Below are positions 1 to 8,798 of a DNA stretch of 64,000 nucleotides, one piece after another. A program made the translations under genes and the position numbers. The DNA is from Saccharomonospora sp. CUA-673. GTDB lineage: Bacteria; Actinomycetota; Actinomycetes; Mycobacteriales; Pseudonocardiaceae. The notes under the pieces were generated by a model. The model worked only from the letters and a program-made list of their open reading frames with translations, was not told the DNA's origin and did no database searches. The DNA lies in the NCBI RefSeq assembly GCF_001942305.1, contig NZ_MKKE01000084.1:114925-178924 (forward strand), written 5' to 3'. Positions within the stretch are counted from its first letter, which is position 1; each line of letters starts with the position of its first letter.

Positions 1-338
1 GTGGGCTCTGGGCGCTCGCCGGTGGTCGTCGGCTCGGCGTCCGACGTGTCGGGCGAGTCGGACGTGACGGGTGTGGTGGTCGGTTCGCCGCCGGGCGTCG
101 ACACGGACGACGTGGCCGGGCCGGGCGGGTCGGCCGGTTCGGTGTCCGGTTCGCCGGGGGTGCCGGTCGGGGCAGCGGTGTCGTCGCGTTCGAGCGACGT
201 GCCGGGGCCGGCCGCCGAGGACGGCGCATCGGGGTCGGATTCGCCCCAGAAGAGGTGGCTGCCCAGGGCGATCACGACGCCGACGAGCACGCCCACCAGG
301 AGGAGCGCGCCGCGCGTACGGGTGATCGGGGTAGCCAC
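1..338 (-). CDS. Membrane-anchored Thr/Pro-rich protein, C-terminus beyond the window
   Basis: Reads leftward and runs off the window edge without a stop. From a GTG at 336-338 the product starts with about nine basic/polar residues, then a single hydrophobic helix (residues about 10-27), then a long stretch rich in Asp, Pro, Thr, Ser and Gly. This is the look of a bitopic cell-envelope protein with an extracytoplasmic low-complexity stalk. GTG at 354-356 is an alternative start; neither has a clear Shine-Dalgarno. The family is not recognised and the C-terminal domain, if any, lies outside. Confidence 0.55.
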   Translation of the reverse strand, partial: MATPITRTRGALLLVGVLVGVVIALGSHLFWGESDPDAPSSAAGPGTSLERDDTAAPTGTPGEPDTEPADPPGPATSSVSTPGGEPTTTPVTSDSPDTSDAEPTTTGERPEP

Positions 339-467
339 GACCGGGCAAGCTACCACCAACGAGTGAGTTACTGGACCGTTATGTGAGCGGGATCAGACAG
401 TCGACACACCCGGTCACGAGATGTCAGCAGCCGGTGTCGAGCCCGCCGACGGGTACGCGGCCGGTTC

Positions 468-1049
468 TCAGCGGGCGGTGTCGACGCGGTCGAAGTTGCG
501 GTATGCCCTGCTCGGGGTGGGTCCGCGCTGGCCCTGGTACTTGGAGCCGGCCTCGTTGGAGCCGTAGGGGTGCTGTGCGGAGCTGGTGAGGCGGAACAGG
601 CACAGCTGGCCGATCTTCATGCCGGGCCACAGGGTGATGGGCAGGTTGGCGACGTTCGACAGTTCGAGCGTGATGTGCCCGCTGAAGCCGGGGTCGATGA
701 AGCCTGCCGTCGAGTGGGTGAGCAGGCCGAGGCGGCCGAGCGACGATTTGCCCTCGAGACGTCCGGCGAGGTCGTCGGGCAGGGTGAACAGCTCGAAGGT
801 GGAGCCGAGGACGAACTCGCCGGGGTGCAGCACGAACGCCTCGCCGTCGGTCTTCTCGACGAGCGAGGTCAGCTCGTCCTGCTGCAACGACGGGTCGATG
901 TGCGTGTACTTGGTGTTGTCGAAGACGCGGAAGAACCGGTCGAGACGCACGTCGACGCTCGACGGCTGGAGCATCTGCGGGCCGGACGGCTCGATCTGCA
1001 GCCGGCCGGCGTCGAGCTCGTTGCGGAGGTCGCGGTCACTGAGCAGCAC
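468..1049 (-). CDS. dcd: dCTP deaminase
   Basis: 193-residue product with the hallmarks of the trimeric Dcd/Dut fold: KSSLGRLG (nucleotide loop), STAGFIDPGF and HITLELSN, whose Glu is the family's catalytic residue. It deaminates dCTP to dUTP to supply thymidylate synthesis. Actinobacterial members such as that of M. tuberculosis also hydrolyse dUTP to dUMP; whether this one is bifunctional is inference from close similarity. Length matches the family. It is monocistronic and diverges from the tRNA-Gly gene. Confidence 0.96.
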   Translation of the reverse strand: MLLSDRDLRNELDAGRLQIEPSGPQMLQPSSVDVRLDRFFRVFDNTKYTHIDPSLQQDELTSLVEKTDGEAFVLHPGEFVLGSTFELFTLPDDLAGRLEGKSSLGRLGLLTHSTAGFIDPGFSGHITLELSNVANLPITLWPGMKIGQLCLFRLTSSAQHPYGSNEAGSKYQGQRGPTPSRAYRNFDRVDTAR

Positions 1050-1152
1050 GGGCCCACCCTAGCCGGGCGATCCGCCGCCCATGCACGTCCGGCCGACCCG
1101 AGGGGGAGTGGACGTCGACCCGGACGATCGTTGTAAGATCGGACGTCACCAG

Positions 1153-1226
1153 GCGGATGTAGTTCAATGGTAGAACATCAGCTTCCCAAGCTGAGAACGC
1201 GGGTTCGATTCCCGTCATCCGCTCCA
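1153..1226 (+). tRNA. tRNA-Gly (anticodon CCC)
   Basis: Full cloverleaf: acceptor arm GCGGATG pairs with CATCCGC, the anticodon stem CAGC/GCTG closes a 7-base loop TTCCCAA giving anticodon CCC, and the T arm carries GGTTCGATTCC. The discriminator base is T at 1223 and CCA (1224-1226) is encoded. A 3' inverted repeat begins five bases downstream. Confidence 0.96.
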
Positions 1227-1230
1227 AGCA

Positions 1231-1275
1231 CGAAGGCCCAGGTCAGAAGCCATCCACTTCGGACCTGGGCCTTCG
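1231..1275 (+). terminator. Perfect 14-bp inverted repeat behind tRNA-Gly
   Basis: Left arm CGAAGGCCCAGGTC (1231-1244) and right arm GACCTGGGCCTTCG (1262-1275) are exact reverse complements around a 17-base loop. Placement directly behind the tRNA suggests an intrinsic terminator, although no T run follows. It could also belong to a past integration site. Confidence 0.6.
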
Positions 1276-1289
1276 TCATGTCGGGGCCT

Positions 1290-1317
1290 CGTGCCATTGG
1301 CGTGCCATTAGCGTGCC
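1290..1317. repeat. Three short direct repeats CGTGCCATT, 11-bp period
   Basis: CGTGCCATT occurs at 1290-1298 and 1301-1309, with a truncated CGTGCC at 1312-1317, each separated by 11 bp. Closely spaced direct repeats just beyond a tRNA 3' end resemble arm-type integrase sites. No integrase gene is nearby, so this could be a relic of an excised element. Confidence 0.35.
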
Positions 1318-1379
1318 CTCGGCTGACTCGTCATCGTCGTCGGTCCTTGCCCCGTGCACAGCCGCGGAGGGCGGGCCCT

Positions 1380-1802
1380 TCAGCTCGTTTCGTTCTTGCG
1401 CCGGGGCGGGCGCACGAACTGCGCGGTGGCGATCAGAGCACCTCCGACGATGATCGGGAGGAAGTCGTACTCGGCCACCGGGTAGGCGACCAGGGCGGGA
1501 CCGCTGGTCACCATGACGTCGCCGCCCTCGCAGGTCAGTTGCGCATCGACGGCCGGTTCGACTCTCTCGCCGTCGAGAAGCTCCCGCGCGCCGCGCGGCG
1601 GGATGTCGAACTGTCGCCCACCCAGGTCGCAGTGCGCGACACCTCCGGATGTCACCACCAGGTAGTAGGTCGTGCCCGACTGCAACGGGAGCCCGGAGTC
1701 CTCGACCTCGTCGCCTGCGAAGCGGGCGTAGCCCGCAGCGCCCACGACGAGCAGGATGAGAAGGGCGCCGACCACGCGCATCGCCCAGGGCACCTTGCTC
1801 AT
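1380..1802 (-). CDS. Hypothetical two-helix membrane protein
   Basis: 140-residue protein not assigned to a family. A hydrophobic helix lies at about residues 8-27 and a second at about 112-130, with an ~80-residue segment between them that contains two Cys (in AHCDLGG and LTCEGG) and would sit outside the cell if the N-terminus is inside. The basic tail RPPRRKNE fits a cytoplasmic C-terminus. It stands alone between the tRNA region and a plus-strand gene. Confidence 0.55.
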   Translation of the reverse strand: MSKVPWAMRVVGALLILLVVGAAGYARFAGDEVEDSGLPLQSGTTYYLVVTSGGVAHCDLGGRQFDIPPRGARELLDGERVEPAVDAQLTCEGGDVMVTSGPALVAYPVAEYDFLPIIVGGALIATAQFVRPPRRKNETS

Positions 1803-1959
1803 CAGGCTTGCCTGCCGTCCCCGTTTCCGTTCATGGTCGTCCTTGATCCTTCCGGTCAGCCTTTGACTGCCGCTTCGAGCCGCACGAGCAGATCGATGAT
1901 CTGCGTGCCCTCGCCGTTAACCGGTCGACCCGGGCCGGTCCGCGGTGGAGACTGGGCGC

Positions 1960-2460
1960 ATGATCGGCCGGCGATGGGGCGTGAGCGACGACGAGGTCGC
2001 GCGCGCCTACCCGTGCGACGAGTTCGTGACCGCCTCCGCGATGCAGGCGTGGCGGGGCGTGACGGTCGCCGCGCCGGCCGACGAGGTGTGGCCGTGGGTG
2101 ACGCAGGTCCGGCTGGCGCCGTACTCGTACGACTGGATCGACAACCTCGGCCGCCGTTCGCCGCGCGAGCTGGTCGACCTGCCCGAGCCCCGCGTCGGGG
2201 ACGGTTTCACCAAGGCCGGCGGGCTGCAGGCGGGGCGGATCGTGTCGGTCGAACCCGGCAAGCACCTGACGGCCACGATCATGGGCGCGTACCTGTCCTA
2301 CGTCCTCGTGCCGCAGGGCGCCGACAGCACGCGCCTGCTGCTGAAGATCGTCATGCAGGTCAACCGGGTGATCGGCGCCGGGCTGTCCGTCGGCGATCTG
2401 GTCATGGCGCGACGGCAACTCCTCAACTTCAAGCAACTCGCCGAACAGCACCGTTCCTGA
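1960..2460 (+). CDS. SRPBCC-family protein
   Basis: About 166 residues. The segment after residue 30 follows the START/Bet v1 pattern seen in polyketide-cyclase-like proteins (VAAPADEVWPWVTQ..., then a Tyr/Trp-rich strand and a long C-terminal helix), a helix-grip fold that binds hydrophobic ligands. Start ATG 1960 is chosen because GGAG lies about 9 bases upstream; GTG 1945 would add five residues. Ligand and pathway cannot be read from the sequence and the gene is not in an operon. Confidence 0.7.
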   Translation: MIGRRWGVSDDEVARAYPCDEFVTASAMQAWRGVTVAAPADEVWPWVTQVRLAPYSYDWIDNLGRRSPRELVDLPEPRVGDGFTKAGGLQAGRIVSVEPGKHLTATIMGAYLSYVLVPQGADSTRLLLKIVMQVNRVIGAGLSVGDLVMARRQLLNFKQLAEQHRS

Positions 2461-2489
2461 GCACGTTGGCGTCCGGTGCCGGGGCGTCG

Positions 2490-2891
2490 TCAGCGGGTGC
2501 CGGGCCGGCCGGGCGGGTCGTCCCAGCCTGCGGTGGTGACGCCGTCCTCGGTGAGGATGTGCAGGTCGCCCGAGCCGGCGGCGGCGACGTAGGCCGTGAT
2601 GGCCTCGACCTGCAGTTGCATGATCGCGGACCGCTCGTACCGCCGGTACAGGTCGTCGGGCCACCCGCCGCGCAGCTCGTCGAGGTGCGCCCGCAGCCGC
2701 TCCACGCGGTCCGGATGCGGACGCACACCCCACGCCCGGCCCGCTTTCCGCATCATCGCGACGATCGTCTCGGTATCGACATCCGGCTCGTTCGTCACGA
2801 CGAACCCGGGCTCGACGCTGTCGGGCGATTCGGCGCTGTCGGCCTGGTCGGAATTGGCGCTGTTGGGCGATTCGGCGCTGTCCTCGGTCAT
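2490..2891 (-). CDS. Hypothetical acidic-N-terminus protein
   Basis: 133 residues from ATG 2889-2891, which has AAAGGCGG suitably upstream. The N-terminal ~35 residues are a Ser/Asp/Glu-rich imperfect repeat built on DSAESPxS; the rest is a small alpha-helical region (EDGVTTAGWDD near the end). No family is recognised. It diverges from the DUF222/HNH gene. Confidence 0.5.
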   Translation of the reverse strand: MTEDSAESPNSANSDQADSAESPDSVEPGFVVTNEPDVDTETIVAMMRKAGRAWGVRPHPDRVERLRAHLDELRGGWPDDLYRRYERSAIMQLQVEAITAYVAAAGSGDLHILTEDGVTTAGWDDPPGRPGTR

Positions 2892-3075
2892 CGGACGCCG
2901 CCTTTCCGCATCAGCTCGTCGATTGCCGGCCCGCCGCGAACATACCCGCCGACCCCCTCCGACGCCCACCACCCGCAGACGTTCGCCCGTGCCCACGGTA
3001 AACGCCTGGGTGACCCATCGGTAGCCACACTTTCGAGTGAGTCATTTCGCTCATATCTTCGGTAACATTGGTCCC

Positions 3076-4328
3076 GTGAAAACGGTCGAGCAGGTTATCG
3101 ATGAGGCGCGCGAGGTTCTTGCCCTGCGCGCTCGAGCTGATGCGCGGGAGGTGGAGTTCCTTGTATCCCTGGACGACGGTTCGACGTCGGATTCGGAGGA
3201 ACGCCGCCAGCGTGCGGAGGCCTTGGCGCCCGAGTTGCGGTTGACGCCGCACGAGGTGCTGAATCGCATTCACACGGCGTTGGCGTTGACGCACCGGATG
3301 CCGCGTCTGTTGGATGCGATGCGCGACGGACAGGTCGACCGCTACGGCGCCGAGCGTGTCCTCAACGTGGTCGCCCCGGTGTCCGACGACGACGCGCGCG
3401 TGGTCGATCAGCTGCTGTTGGACAAGTTGGCGACGATGAAGATGTCGGCGTGGCAGCCGCGCAACATGGCCTGGCACGCCTCGAAACTCGTCCAGGACAT
3501 CGACCCGGGCGCCGTGGAATCCGCGGCCCGCATGGCGCGCGACGCCCGCAAGGTCGTCCTCGACCACTGGCCCAACGCCATGTCCCGCCTGTCGGCCGAA
3601 CTGCGTCGGAGGTGGCACAGGCGATCTACACGCGTATCGACGTCACGGCCCACCGGCTGCACCGAGCGTTCGACGACCGCACCCTCGACCAGTGCCGCGC
3701 CGACGTGTTCGCCAACGTGTTACTCGGCAACGAACCCATGATCGACCGGCCGGAACCGGCCGTGATGGTGTACCTCCACATGCCCATCGACACCGCCCTG
3801 TCGATCAGCGAGACGGGCGCCGAGATCGACGGCATCGGCCCGATTCCGGGTCCGTTGGCGCGCGAGATCATGACGAATCCCCGCAGCATCTGGCGGAAGG
3901 TGATCTGCGACCCGGCGACGGGCAGCCCGGTCGACCTGGGCCGCTCGTCGTATCGTCCAAATGCGACGATCCGCAAGCTCGTCCAGGTGCGCGACCGGAT
4001 GTGCGTGGTCCCGTGGTGCCGGCGCCCGGCGCGACACTGCGACATCGACCACCAGCAGGAATGGGTCAAGGACCAAGGTCCGACGTCGATCGACAACGCC
4101 GGCCCCCGCTGCCGCAAGCACCACCTCATGAAGAACGCGCCCGGCTGGATCAACCACTACGACCCGGTCCACGGCACCTCGTCGGTCACCACACCGTTCG
4201 GCGTCACCTACGACGGCAAACGCGAACCCGTCCTCAACCCGAAATCGTCGAATCCCGGCGAGACACCCGACTCACCGACCGGCGACGCGTCCGGCACCCC
4301 GCCCGACGAGGATCCACCACCGTTCTGA
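3076..4328 (+). CDS. DUF222 / HNH endonuclease domain protein (13E12-repeat type), frame broken
   Basis: The first ~176 codons from GTG 3076 encode a DUF222 domain; the frame then shifts at about 3604 and continues one frame over to 4328. The second part ends in an HNH fold: CVVPWC, then CDIDHQQEW, then CRKHHLMKN, i.e. the Cys pair, the central His and the C-terminal CxxHH of this family. Restoring one C at CTGC/GTCGG rejoins both parts with family-typical spacing. Such proteins occur in many copies in actinobacteria and are presumed nucleases of unknown target. The break is probably an assembly error but a recent pseudogene cannot be excluded. Confidence 0.8.
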
Positions 4329-4371
4329 CGCCACCGAGCACAGTCGACCGAACGCGGTTCGTCACTGCGGA

Positions 4372-4998
4372 TCACCACACCCCACGCAAATGTGGCGGAT
4401 CATCCAGCCGCAGATACTCCCGTGCCCGCTTGTTCATCTCGGCCCCGTTGACATGCACCGAGTGCAGGATGCCGTTGTAAACGAGATCCCAGAGCCGGTG
4501 GTTCATCTGGAGGTCGCTGACGTGCGGCCGGACTCCGCGACCCTCGTCGTCAACCAGGTGCACCATGTACGCAACGCCGTCGATATGGACGGTGACTCGC
4601 TTCAAGCGATACGTCTTGACGTACCGCTTATCGGAGTCCGCCAACCAATCAGCTCCCGCCGACAGCTTGCTGCGACGGCCGATCCACATGAAGAGGAACG
4701 GCGGACCGACGACGAGGATCCAGAGCCAGACATTGTCGATCCAATCGAACCCCAGCCTGACGATGTAGACCGCGAGGACCAAGACGGAGCACGTCAACCC
4801 GGCAACAACCCGCGAGATCCGCGACGGGTAGTGCCACTCCAGGACATCCGCCTCGCCAGGCGGCGTCCGCGGCGCCTTCCCCGACGGCGACTCCTCGCTG
4901 GTCTCGCTCGTCGAGTTCTCGTTCACCAGTGGAGCGCTCGGAGGACGCGGCTCTCCCGTATCGGGGTCGGGCATGGGTGGGAGGTTCCGGATGTCCAT
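4372..4998 (-). CDS. Two-helix membrane protein, paralog 4 of 4 (putative immunity protein)
   Basis: 208 residues beginning MDIRNLPPMPDPDTGEPRPP, the signature opening of all four tandem copies. A charged/Pro linker leads to LEWHYPSR, a two-helix hairpin (about residues 68-110), then the conserved C-terminal domain with VTVHIDG, NHRLWDLVYNGILHSVHV and NKRAREYL. It is last in the minus-strand ESX operon. The hairpin plus cytosolic domain and the duplication behind an effector gene suggest immunity; this is inference. An ATG four codons upstream overlaps paralog 3 and is less likely as it lacks the shared start. Confidence 0.75.
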   Translation of the reverse strand: MDIRNLPPMPDPDTGEPRPPSAPLVNENSTSETSEESPSGKAPRTPPGEADVLEWHYPSRISRVVAGLTCSVLVLAVYIVRLGFDWIDNVWLWILVVGPPFLFMWIGRRSKLSAGADWLADSDKRYVKTYRLKRVTVHIDGVAYMVHLVDDEGRGVRPHVSDLQMNHRLWDLVYNGILHSVHVNGAEMNKRAREYLRLDDPPHLRGVW

Positions 4999-5003
4999 CC
5001 CGA

Positions 5004-5630
5004 TCACCACTCACGCAGGTGGAGCGGACGGTCCAACAGCAGGTACTCGCGAGCGCGCTTGTTTGTCTCGGCGGCGTTCACATGCACCGAGTGCAGGATG
5101 CCGTTGTAGGCCAGGTCCCAGAGACGGTGATTGATCTCCAGCACGCCGATACGGACCCGCGCACTACGGCCGGCCGAATCCAGCATCCGCACCGTGTGCG
5201 CCATACCGTCGATGTGCACCGTGACCTTCACCAGCTCGTACATCTTCACGTAGTCGCCAGTCGAGATCACCACCCAATCGGCGCCGGCCGAGACCCTCTG
5301 CTCACGGCCAACGAAAATGAACAGAAACGGCCACGGCAGAATCAACAGCCACATCCACCACGTCGCAACCCACCCGACGCCACCGTAGTGAAACGTCGCA
5401 ACAACAAGGCAGATCACCGACATCACGACACCCGCCAGGACCCGCACGCCCTTCGTCGGAGCAGACCACTCCAACAACGGCCCCTCGCCATCCGGAGCCG
5501 GAATCGCCTTGTGCACACCAGAGTTGTGGCGCACCGGCTCGTCACGGTCCATTTGATCGGACGGAGCCTTCGGCGGTCGCGGCTCGCCGGTGTGGCGGTC
5601 CGGCATCGGCGGGAGCTGTTGGATGTCCAT
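5004..5630 (-). CDS. Two-helix membrane protein, paralog 3 of 4 (putative immunity protein)
   Basis: 208 residues with the same architecture: MDIQQLPPMPDRHTGEPRPP opening, variable linker, LEWSAPTK, Trp-rich hairpin (WVATWWMWLLIL), then SAGADWV and the NHRLWDLAYNGILHSVHV block. It is the most divergent member in the hairpin. Start ATG (5628-5630) shares its A with the upstream stop (TGATG), so translation is coupled. No catalytic motif is seen. Confidence 0.75.
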   Translation of the reverse strand: MDIQQLPPMPDRHTGEPRPPKAPSDQMDRDEPVRHNSGVHKAIPAPDGEGPLLEWSAPTKGVRVLAGVVMSVICLVVATFHYGGVGWVATWWMWLLILPWPFLFIFVGREQRVSAGADWVVISTGDYVKMYELVKVTVHIDGMAHTVRMLDSAGRSARVRIGVLEINHRLWDLAYNGILHSVHVNAAETNKRAREYLLLDRPLHLREW

Positions 5631-6259
5631 CACGCTCCCCAGCCGTAGAGATGCGGTGGGTCGTCCAACTGCAGGTACTTCCGAGCGCGCTTGTTCGTCT
5701 CCGCGCCGTTGACATGCACCGAGTGCAGAATCGCGTTGTAGACCAGGTCCCAGAGGCGGTGGTTGACCTGCAATACGCCGATGCGGGAACGCACGCTGCG
5801 CCCGGACGAGTCCACCATCTGCACCGCATGGGCCAAGCCGTCCACATGAACGGTTACCTTCACGAGCTCGTAGGTCTTCACATAATCTCCGCCGGAGATC
5901 GCCACCCAGGTTGCTCCCGCCGAGGCGCCGCCGGTTCTGCCGGCCAGGAGGAACACCGGGATCCGCAGGATCAGCAGTCCCCATAGCCACACGTTCCCGA
6001 CCCAGTCGAACCCCAGGCGGAAGACGTACATCAGGAGAATCACCGCGCTGGTGATGACGCCGGCCAAAGCCCTCGCCGACCTCGTCGGGTAGTACCACTC
6101 GAGGCGCGGCCCCTCGGCGTCCGGACCTCGAGGAGCTCGTGCCGCATTGGAATCAGCGTTGCCGACACCGGCCGAATTCGAATTCTCCAGCGGCGCCGCC
6201 GGTGGGCGCGGCTCGCCGGTGTGGCGGTCCGGCATCGGTGGGAGCCTGCGGACGTCCAC
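5630..6259 (-). CDS. Two-helix membrane protein, paralog 2 of 4 (putative immunity protein)
   Basis: 209 residues: MDVRRLPPMPDRHTGEPRPP, linker, LEWYYPTRSARALAG, two membrane helices, SAGATWV, and the conserved LQVNHRLWDLVYNAILHSVH domain ending in an extra GWGA. Compared with paralog 1 the linker and hairpin differ most and the C-terminal ~90 residues least, the pattern expected when a cytosolic core is preserved while membrane parts diversify. Stop overlaps the next start by one base. Confidence 0.75.
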   Translation of the reverse strand: MDVRRLPPMPDRHTGEPRPPAAPLENSNSAGVGNADSNAARAPRGPDAEGPRLEWYYPTRSARALAGVITSAVILLMYVFRLGFDWVGNVWLWGLLILRIPVFLLAGRTGGASAGATWVAISGGDYVKTYELVKVTVHVDGLAHAVQMVDSSGRSVRSRIGVLQVNHRLWDLVYNAILHSVHVNGAETNKRARKYLQLDDPPHLYGWGA

Positions 6260-6268
6260 GGGACACGC

Positions 6269-6892
6269 TTACCAATCGCGCAGGTGCGGCGGGTGATCGA
6301 GCTGCAGGTACTCGCGGGCCCGCTTGTTCGTCTCCGCACCGTTCACATGCACCGAGTGCAGGATCCCGTTGTAGACCAGGTCCCAGAGACGGTGGTTGGC
6401 CTGCAAGTCACTGACCTGGGGGCGCATGCTGCGCCCCTCGTCGTCGACCAGTTGAACCATGTGCGCGATGCCATCGATATGGACGGTGACCTGTTTCAAG
6501 CGATAGGTCTTCACGTATTTCTTGTCGGTGTACGCAACCCAGTCGACGCCCGCAGAAACCTTCCCCCGACGGCCGACTAACAAGAAGACGAAGGGCGGCA
6601 GAGCCAACAACAGCCAGAGCCAGATGTTTCCCATCCAACTGAACCCGCCCTGAAAGATATACATGGCGAGCCCGACAGCCGTAACGAACAGACCGGCAGT
6701 AACCCTCCCCAGCCGGGACGGGTAGTGCCACTCAAGGGCCTCGGCCTCGCCGGGCGGCGTCCTCGGCGCCTTTTCCCGTGGCGAATCCTCGTTGATCTCA
6801 CTTGTCGAGTTCTCGTTGACCAGTGGCGCAGCAGGTGGCCGCGGCTCGCCCGTGTGGCGGTCCGGCATCGGGGGCAGCTGCTGGATATCCAT
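6269..6892 (-). CDS. Two-helix membrane protein, paralog 1 of 4 (putative immunity protein)
   Basis: 207 residues, first of the array, starting 7 bp after the effector gene's stop. Shows the complete pattern: MDIQQLPPMPDRHTGEPRPP, linker, LEWHYPSRLGRVTAG, helices around residues 70-108, SAGVDWV, KTYRLKQVTVHIDG, NHRLWDLVYNGILHSVHV. Paralog 4 resembles it closely (linker NENSTSE...PRTPPGEA shared), so 1 and 4 may be the most recent duplicate pair. Family unknown; the membrane topology fits protection against a membrane-acting partner. Confidence 0.75.
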   Translation of the reverse strand: MDIQQLPPMPDRHTGEPRPPAAPLVNENSTSEINEDSPREKAPRTPPGEAEALEWHYPSRLGRVTAGLFVTAVGLAMYIFQGGFSWMGNIWLWLLLALPPFVFLLVGRRGKVSAGVDWVAYTDKKYVKTYRLKQVTVHIDGIAHMVQLVDDEGRSMRPQVSDLQANHRLWDLVYNGILHSVHVNGAETNKRAREYLQLDHPPHLRDW

Positions 6893-6899
6893 GTCTCCC

Positions 6900-8137
6900 T
6901 CAGAAGAGGTCGCTGACGAAGTTGCCTACCGACTTCGCACCGTCGGACAGCTTGTCACCTGCCCAGTTTGCTGCGTCGCCGGCCGCGTTGGCCACGTCAT
7001 CGCCCCACTCCTCGACCGCGAAACCGACGCCCGCCGACACGATGGCGCCACCAGCCACAGCCCATCCGACGGGTCCGCCTGCGCTGGCAACGGCCGCAGT
7101 CGCAAGGGAACCGGCGACGAAGCTGCTGCGCCCGACGCCACCGCAGTGCCCGCGTCCTTGCCGCTTGAGATGTCCCACCCAACGCCGAGTGCGGTGATTC
7201 CGGCACCGACGACAGGGAGTTTGCTGCCCAACTTGACTGCGCCTCGCAGCATCGAGTTGGCGGGTGGCGCTTTCGGGTCATAGGAAGCGAAGTTCCTCGT
7301 CAGTGCTCGCTTCGCCGAGTCCGGCAGCCGATCCACCATCCGGGCGGTCCGGGTGGCGGTGGCCTTGTTCAACTCGGCTTGCTTGGCGAGGCGACGTTCG
7401 ATCTCGAGGGCGTCGGCGCGGGCCTGGGCGTAGGGGTTGGTGCGGCCGCTCTTGGCGTAGGCGGCGGCTCGGTCGATGGCGGGGTCCATGGCGCGGGCGG
7501 CGGCGCGGTAGCCGCTGGTGCGCTGGGCCACGGCGCCGGCGAGGCCCGTCGAGATGTCGGCGATGTTGATGGGCGCCTTCTCGGCGTAGCCCTTCGCGAA
7601 TCGTACGAACGCCTGCTGCGACTTGACGAACGCCTCGCGCGCCGGCGTGGCCGTGCGCTCGGCCTCGACGTAGGCCTTCACCTTCTGCTCGTGCGCCGAC
7701 TGCGCCGCCGTGGCCTGGTCGTGGATCTGCTGCTGCCTCGGCGAGGGCGGCTTGTCGGTCGGCAACGCCGCCGGCGCGGCCGGGGCTGGGCCCGGGTCCT
7801 CGATGACGTGGCCGTTGACCGTCAGACCGCCCTTGCGCGCGATCTCCAACGCCTGCTCCATGCGCGACTTCGCCGTGTGGACGTCGTCGGCGTGCGAACC
7901 CAGTTTCGTCGACGTCTCGCCCAGGTCCTCGCCCAAACCGTCGATCTGCTTGCCGAACTGCGTCATCGTGCCGCGGAAACCGTCCGACGCGCCGCCCGTC
8001 CACGTGCCCTCCGACGCGCCGCGCGCGCCGTACACCTGCGAACCGGCCTCGTGCCCGTTCTCCGACCGCTGCGACAACCACTCGGCCACCCGGCGGATAC
8101 TGCCCGGCTCGGCCTTGATCTCCGTGTCGATCGGCAT
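6900..8137 (-). CDS. WXG100-like type VII secretion effector with hydrophobic C-terminus, frame broken
   Basis: About 412 residues once one base is restored near 7128. The N-terminal ~100 residues form the WXG100-like helical hairpin (TWTGGASDGFRG is the turn), followed by a Pro linker, a long Ala/Arg-rich helical middle and a C-terminus of Gly/Ala-rich hydrophobic helices (GPVGWAVAGGAIVSAGVGFA) with an amphipathic tail (ANAAGDAANWAGDKL). No nuclease or NAD-hydrolase motif is visible; the end looks membrane-inserting. It lies between two small ESX-type genes and four membrane paralogs. Toxin activity is inference from layout. Confidence 0.7.
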
Positions 8138-8139
8138 CG

Positions 8140-8430
8140 CTACGCCCCCTCACCGGCGGCGTTCGCGACGTCCCGCCGACTGTCCTGCTCTGCCGTCTCG
8201 TACGCCTGCCGCCCCGACTCGACCGCGTCACCGGCGGCGCCGCAGCCCTCGACCACACCCGCCAACGACGTCGACAACGCCCCCACCAGGCCCTGCACCA
8301 CGTCCGTGATCTCGCCCGCCTCGGGCGCACCCGGCGGATCGCCCGCCGCCTCCTCCAACGACGTCGCACCGCTGCGCAACTGCCGCGCGATACCGCCCAG
8401 ATCGTCCCGCTCGACGCCGTAGCCGCTCAC
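8140..8430 (-). CDS. Small ESX/type VII secretion-associated helical protein
   Basis: 96 residues, predicted all-helical, with the Asp/Gly-rich start and alternating heptads of EspC/WXG100-like partners (SLEEAAGD..., VVQGLVGALSTSLAGVVEG). Its GTG start overlaps the upstream stop (GTGA) and the effector gene begins 2 bp after its stop, so it is probably co-translated with, and pairs with, the effector. A strict WXG turn is not present. Confidence 0.65.
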   Translation of the reverse strand: MSGYGVERDDLGGIARQLRSGATSLEEAAGDPPGAPEAGEITDVVQGLVGALSTSLAGVVEGCGAAGDAVESGRQAYETAEQDSRRDVANAAGEGA

Positions 8431-8798
8431 GACGCACCACCCGCCGCCGCGTTCCGCCGCTGGTCATCGGGCAGCACCGCGTTCCACAACACCTCGGTCG
8501 CACCACTGTCGACCACGATCTGCTGCAGATAGTCACTGCGCACCGACAGCCACGGCTGCCCCTCGCCGCAACCCTCGACGAGGCTCTCCAACGACGTGTA
8601 CGCCAACACCACCAGACGTCCGTCCTCGAGCCGCCGCAGCTCGACGGTCGCCTCCTCGTCGCCGTACTGCACCCGCTCGGACGGCAGGAACACATCCTCG
8701 ACCTCGTCGGAACCGGCGTCCACGAACTCGGGGCCGATCACCGCCGGCGGCACGGTCCCGGAAACCCCGTCAAGAGCCCCATATCGGTCAGCTGACAC
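8427..8798 (-). CDS. SAV_915/SseB-like protein, first gene of the effector operon
   Basis: 123 residues resembling the SAV_915 / SseB-N group often found beside actinobacterial ESX effectors: VFLPSERV near residue 36, then VELRRLEDGRLVVLAYTSLESLVEGCG and QPWLSV. Start GTG 8796-8798 has GGAGG five bases upstream. Function in the secretion locus is unknown. The operon 8798 to 4372 has gaps of -4 to +9 bp throughout. Confidence 0.65.
   Translation of the reverse strand: MSADRYGALDGVSGTVPPAVIGPEFVDAGSDEVEDVFLPSERVQYGDEEATVELRRLEDGRLVVLAYTSLESLVEGCGEGQPWLSVRSDYLQQIVVDSGATEVLWNAVLPDDQRRNAAAGGAS

Noticed and set aside
1167..3065. A 632-codon open frame on the plus strand
   Set aside because: It runs through the tRNA, across genes on both strands, and has Arg/Ala/Pro-rich composition without domain signals; it is a by-product of high GC.
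3604..3610. Programmed frameshifting in the DUF222/HNH gene and others
   Set aside because: Many unrelated genes show the same one-base loss in G/C runs, with no slippery heptamer or downstream structure in common.
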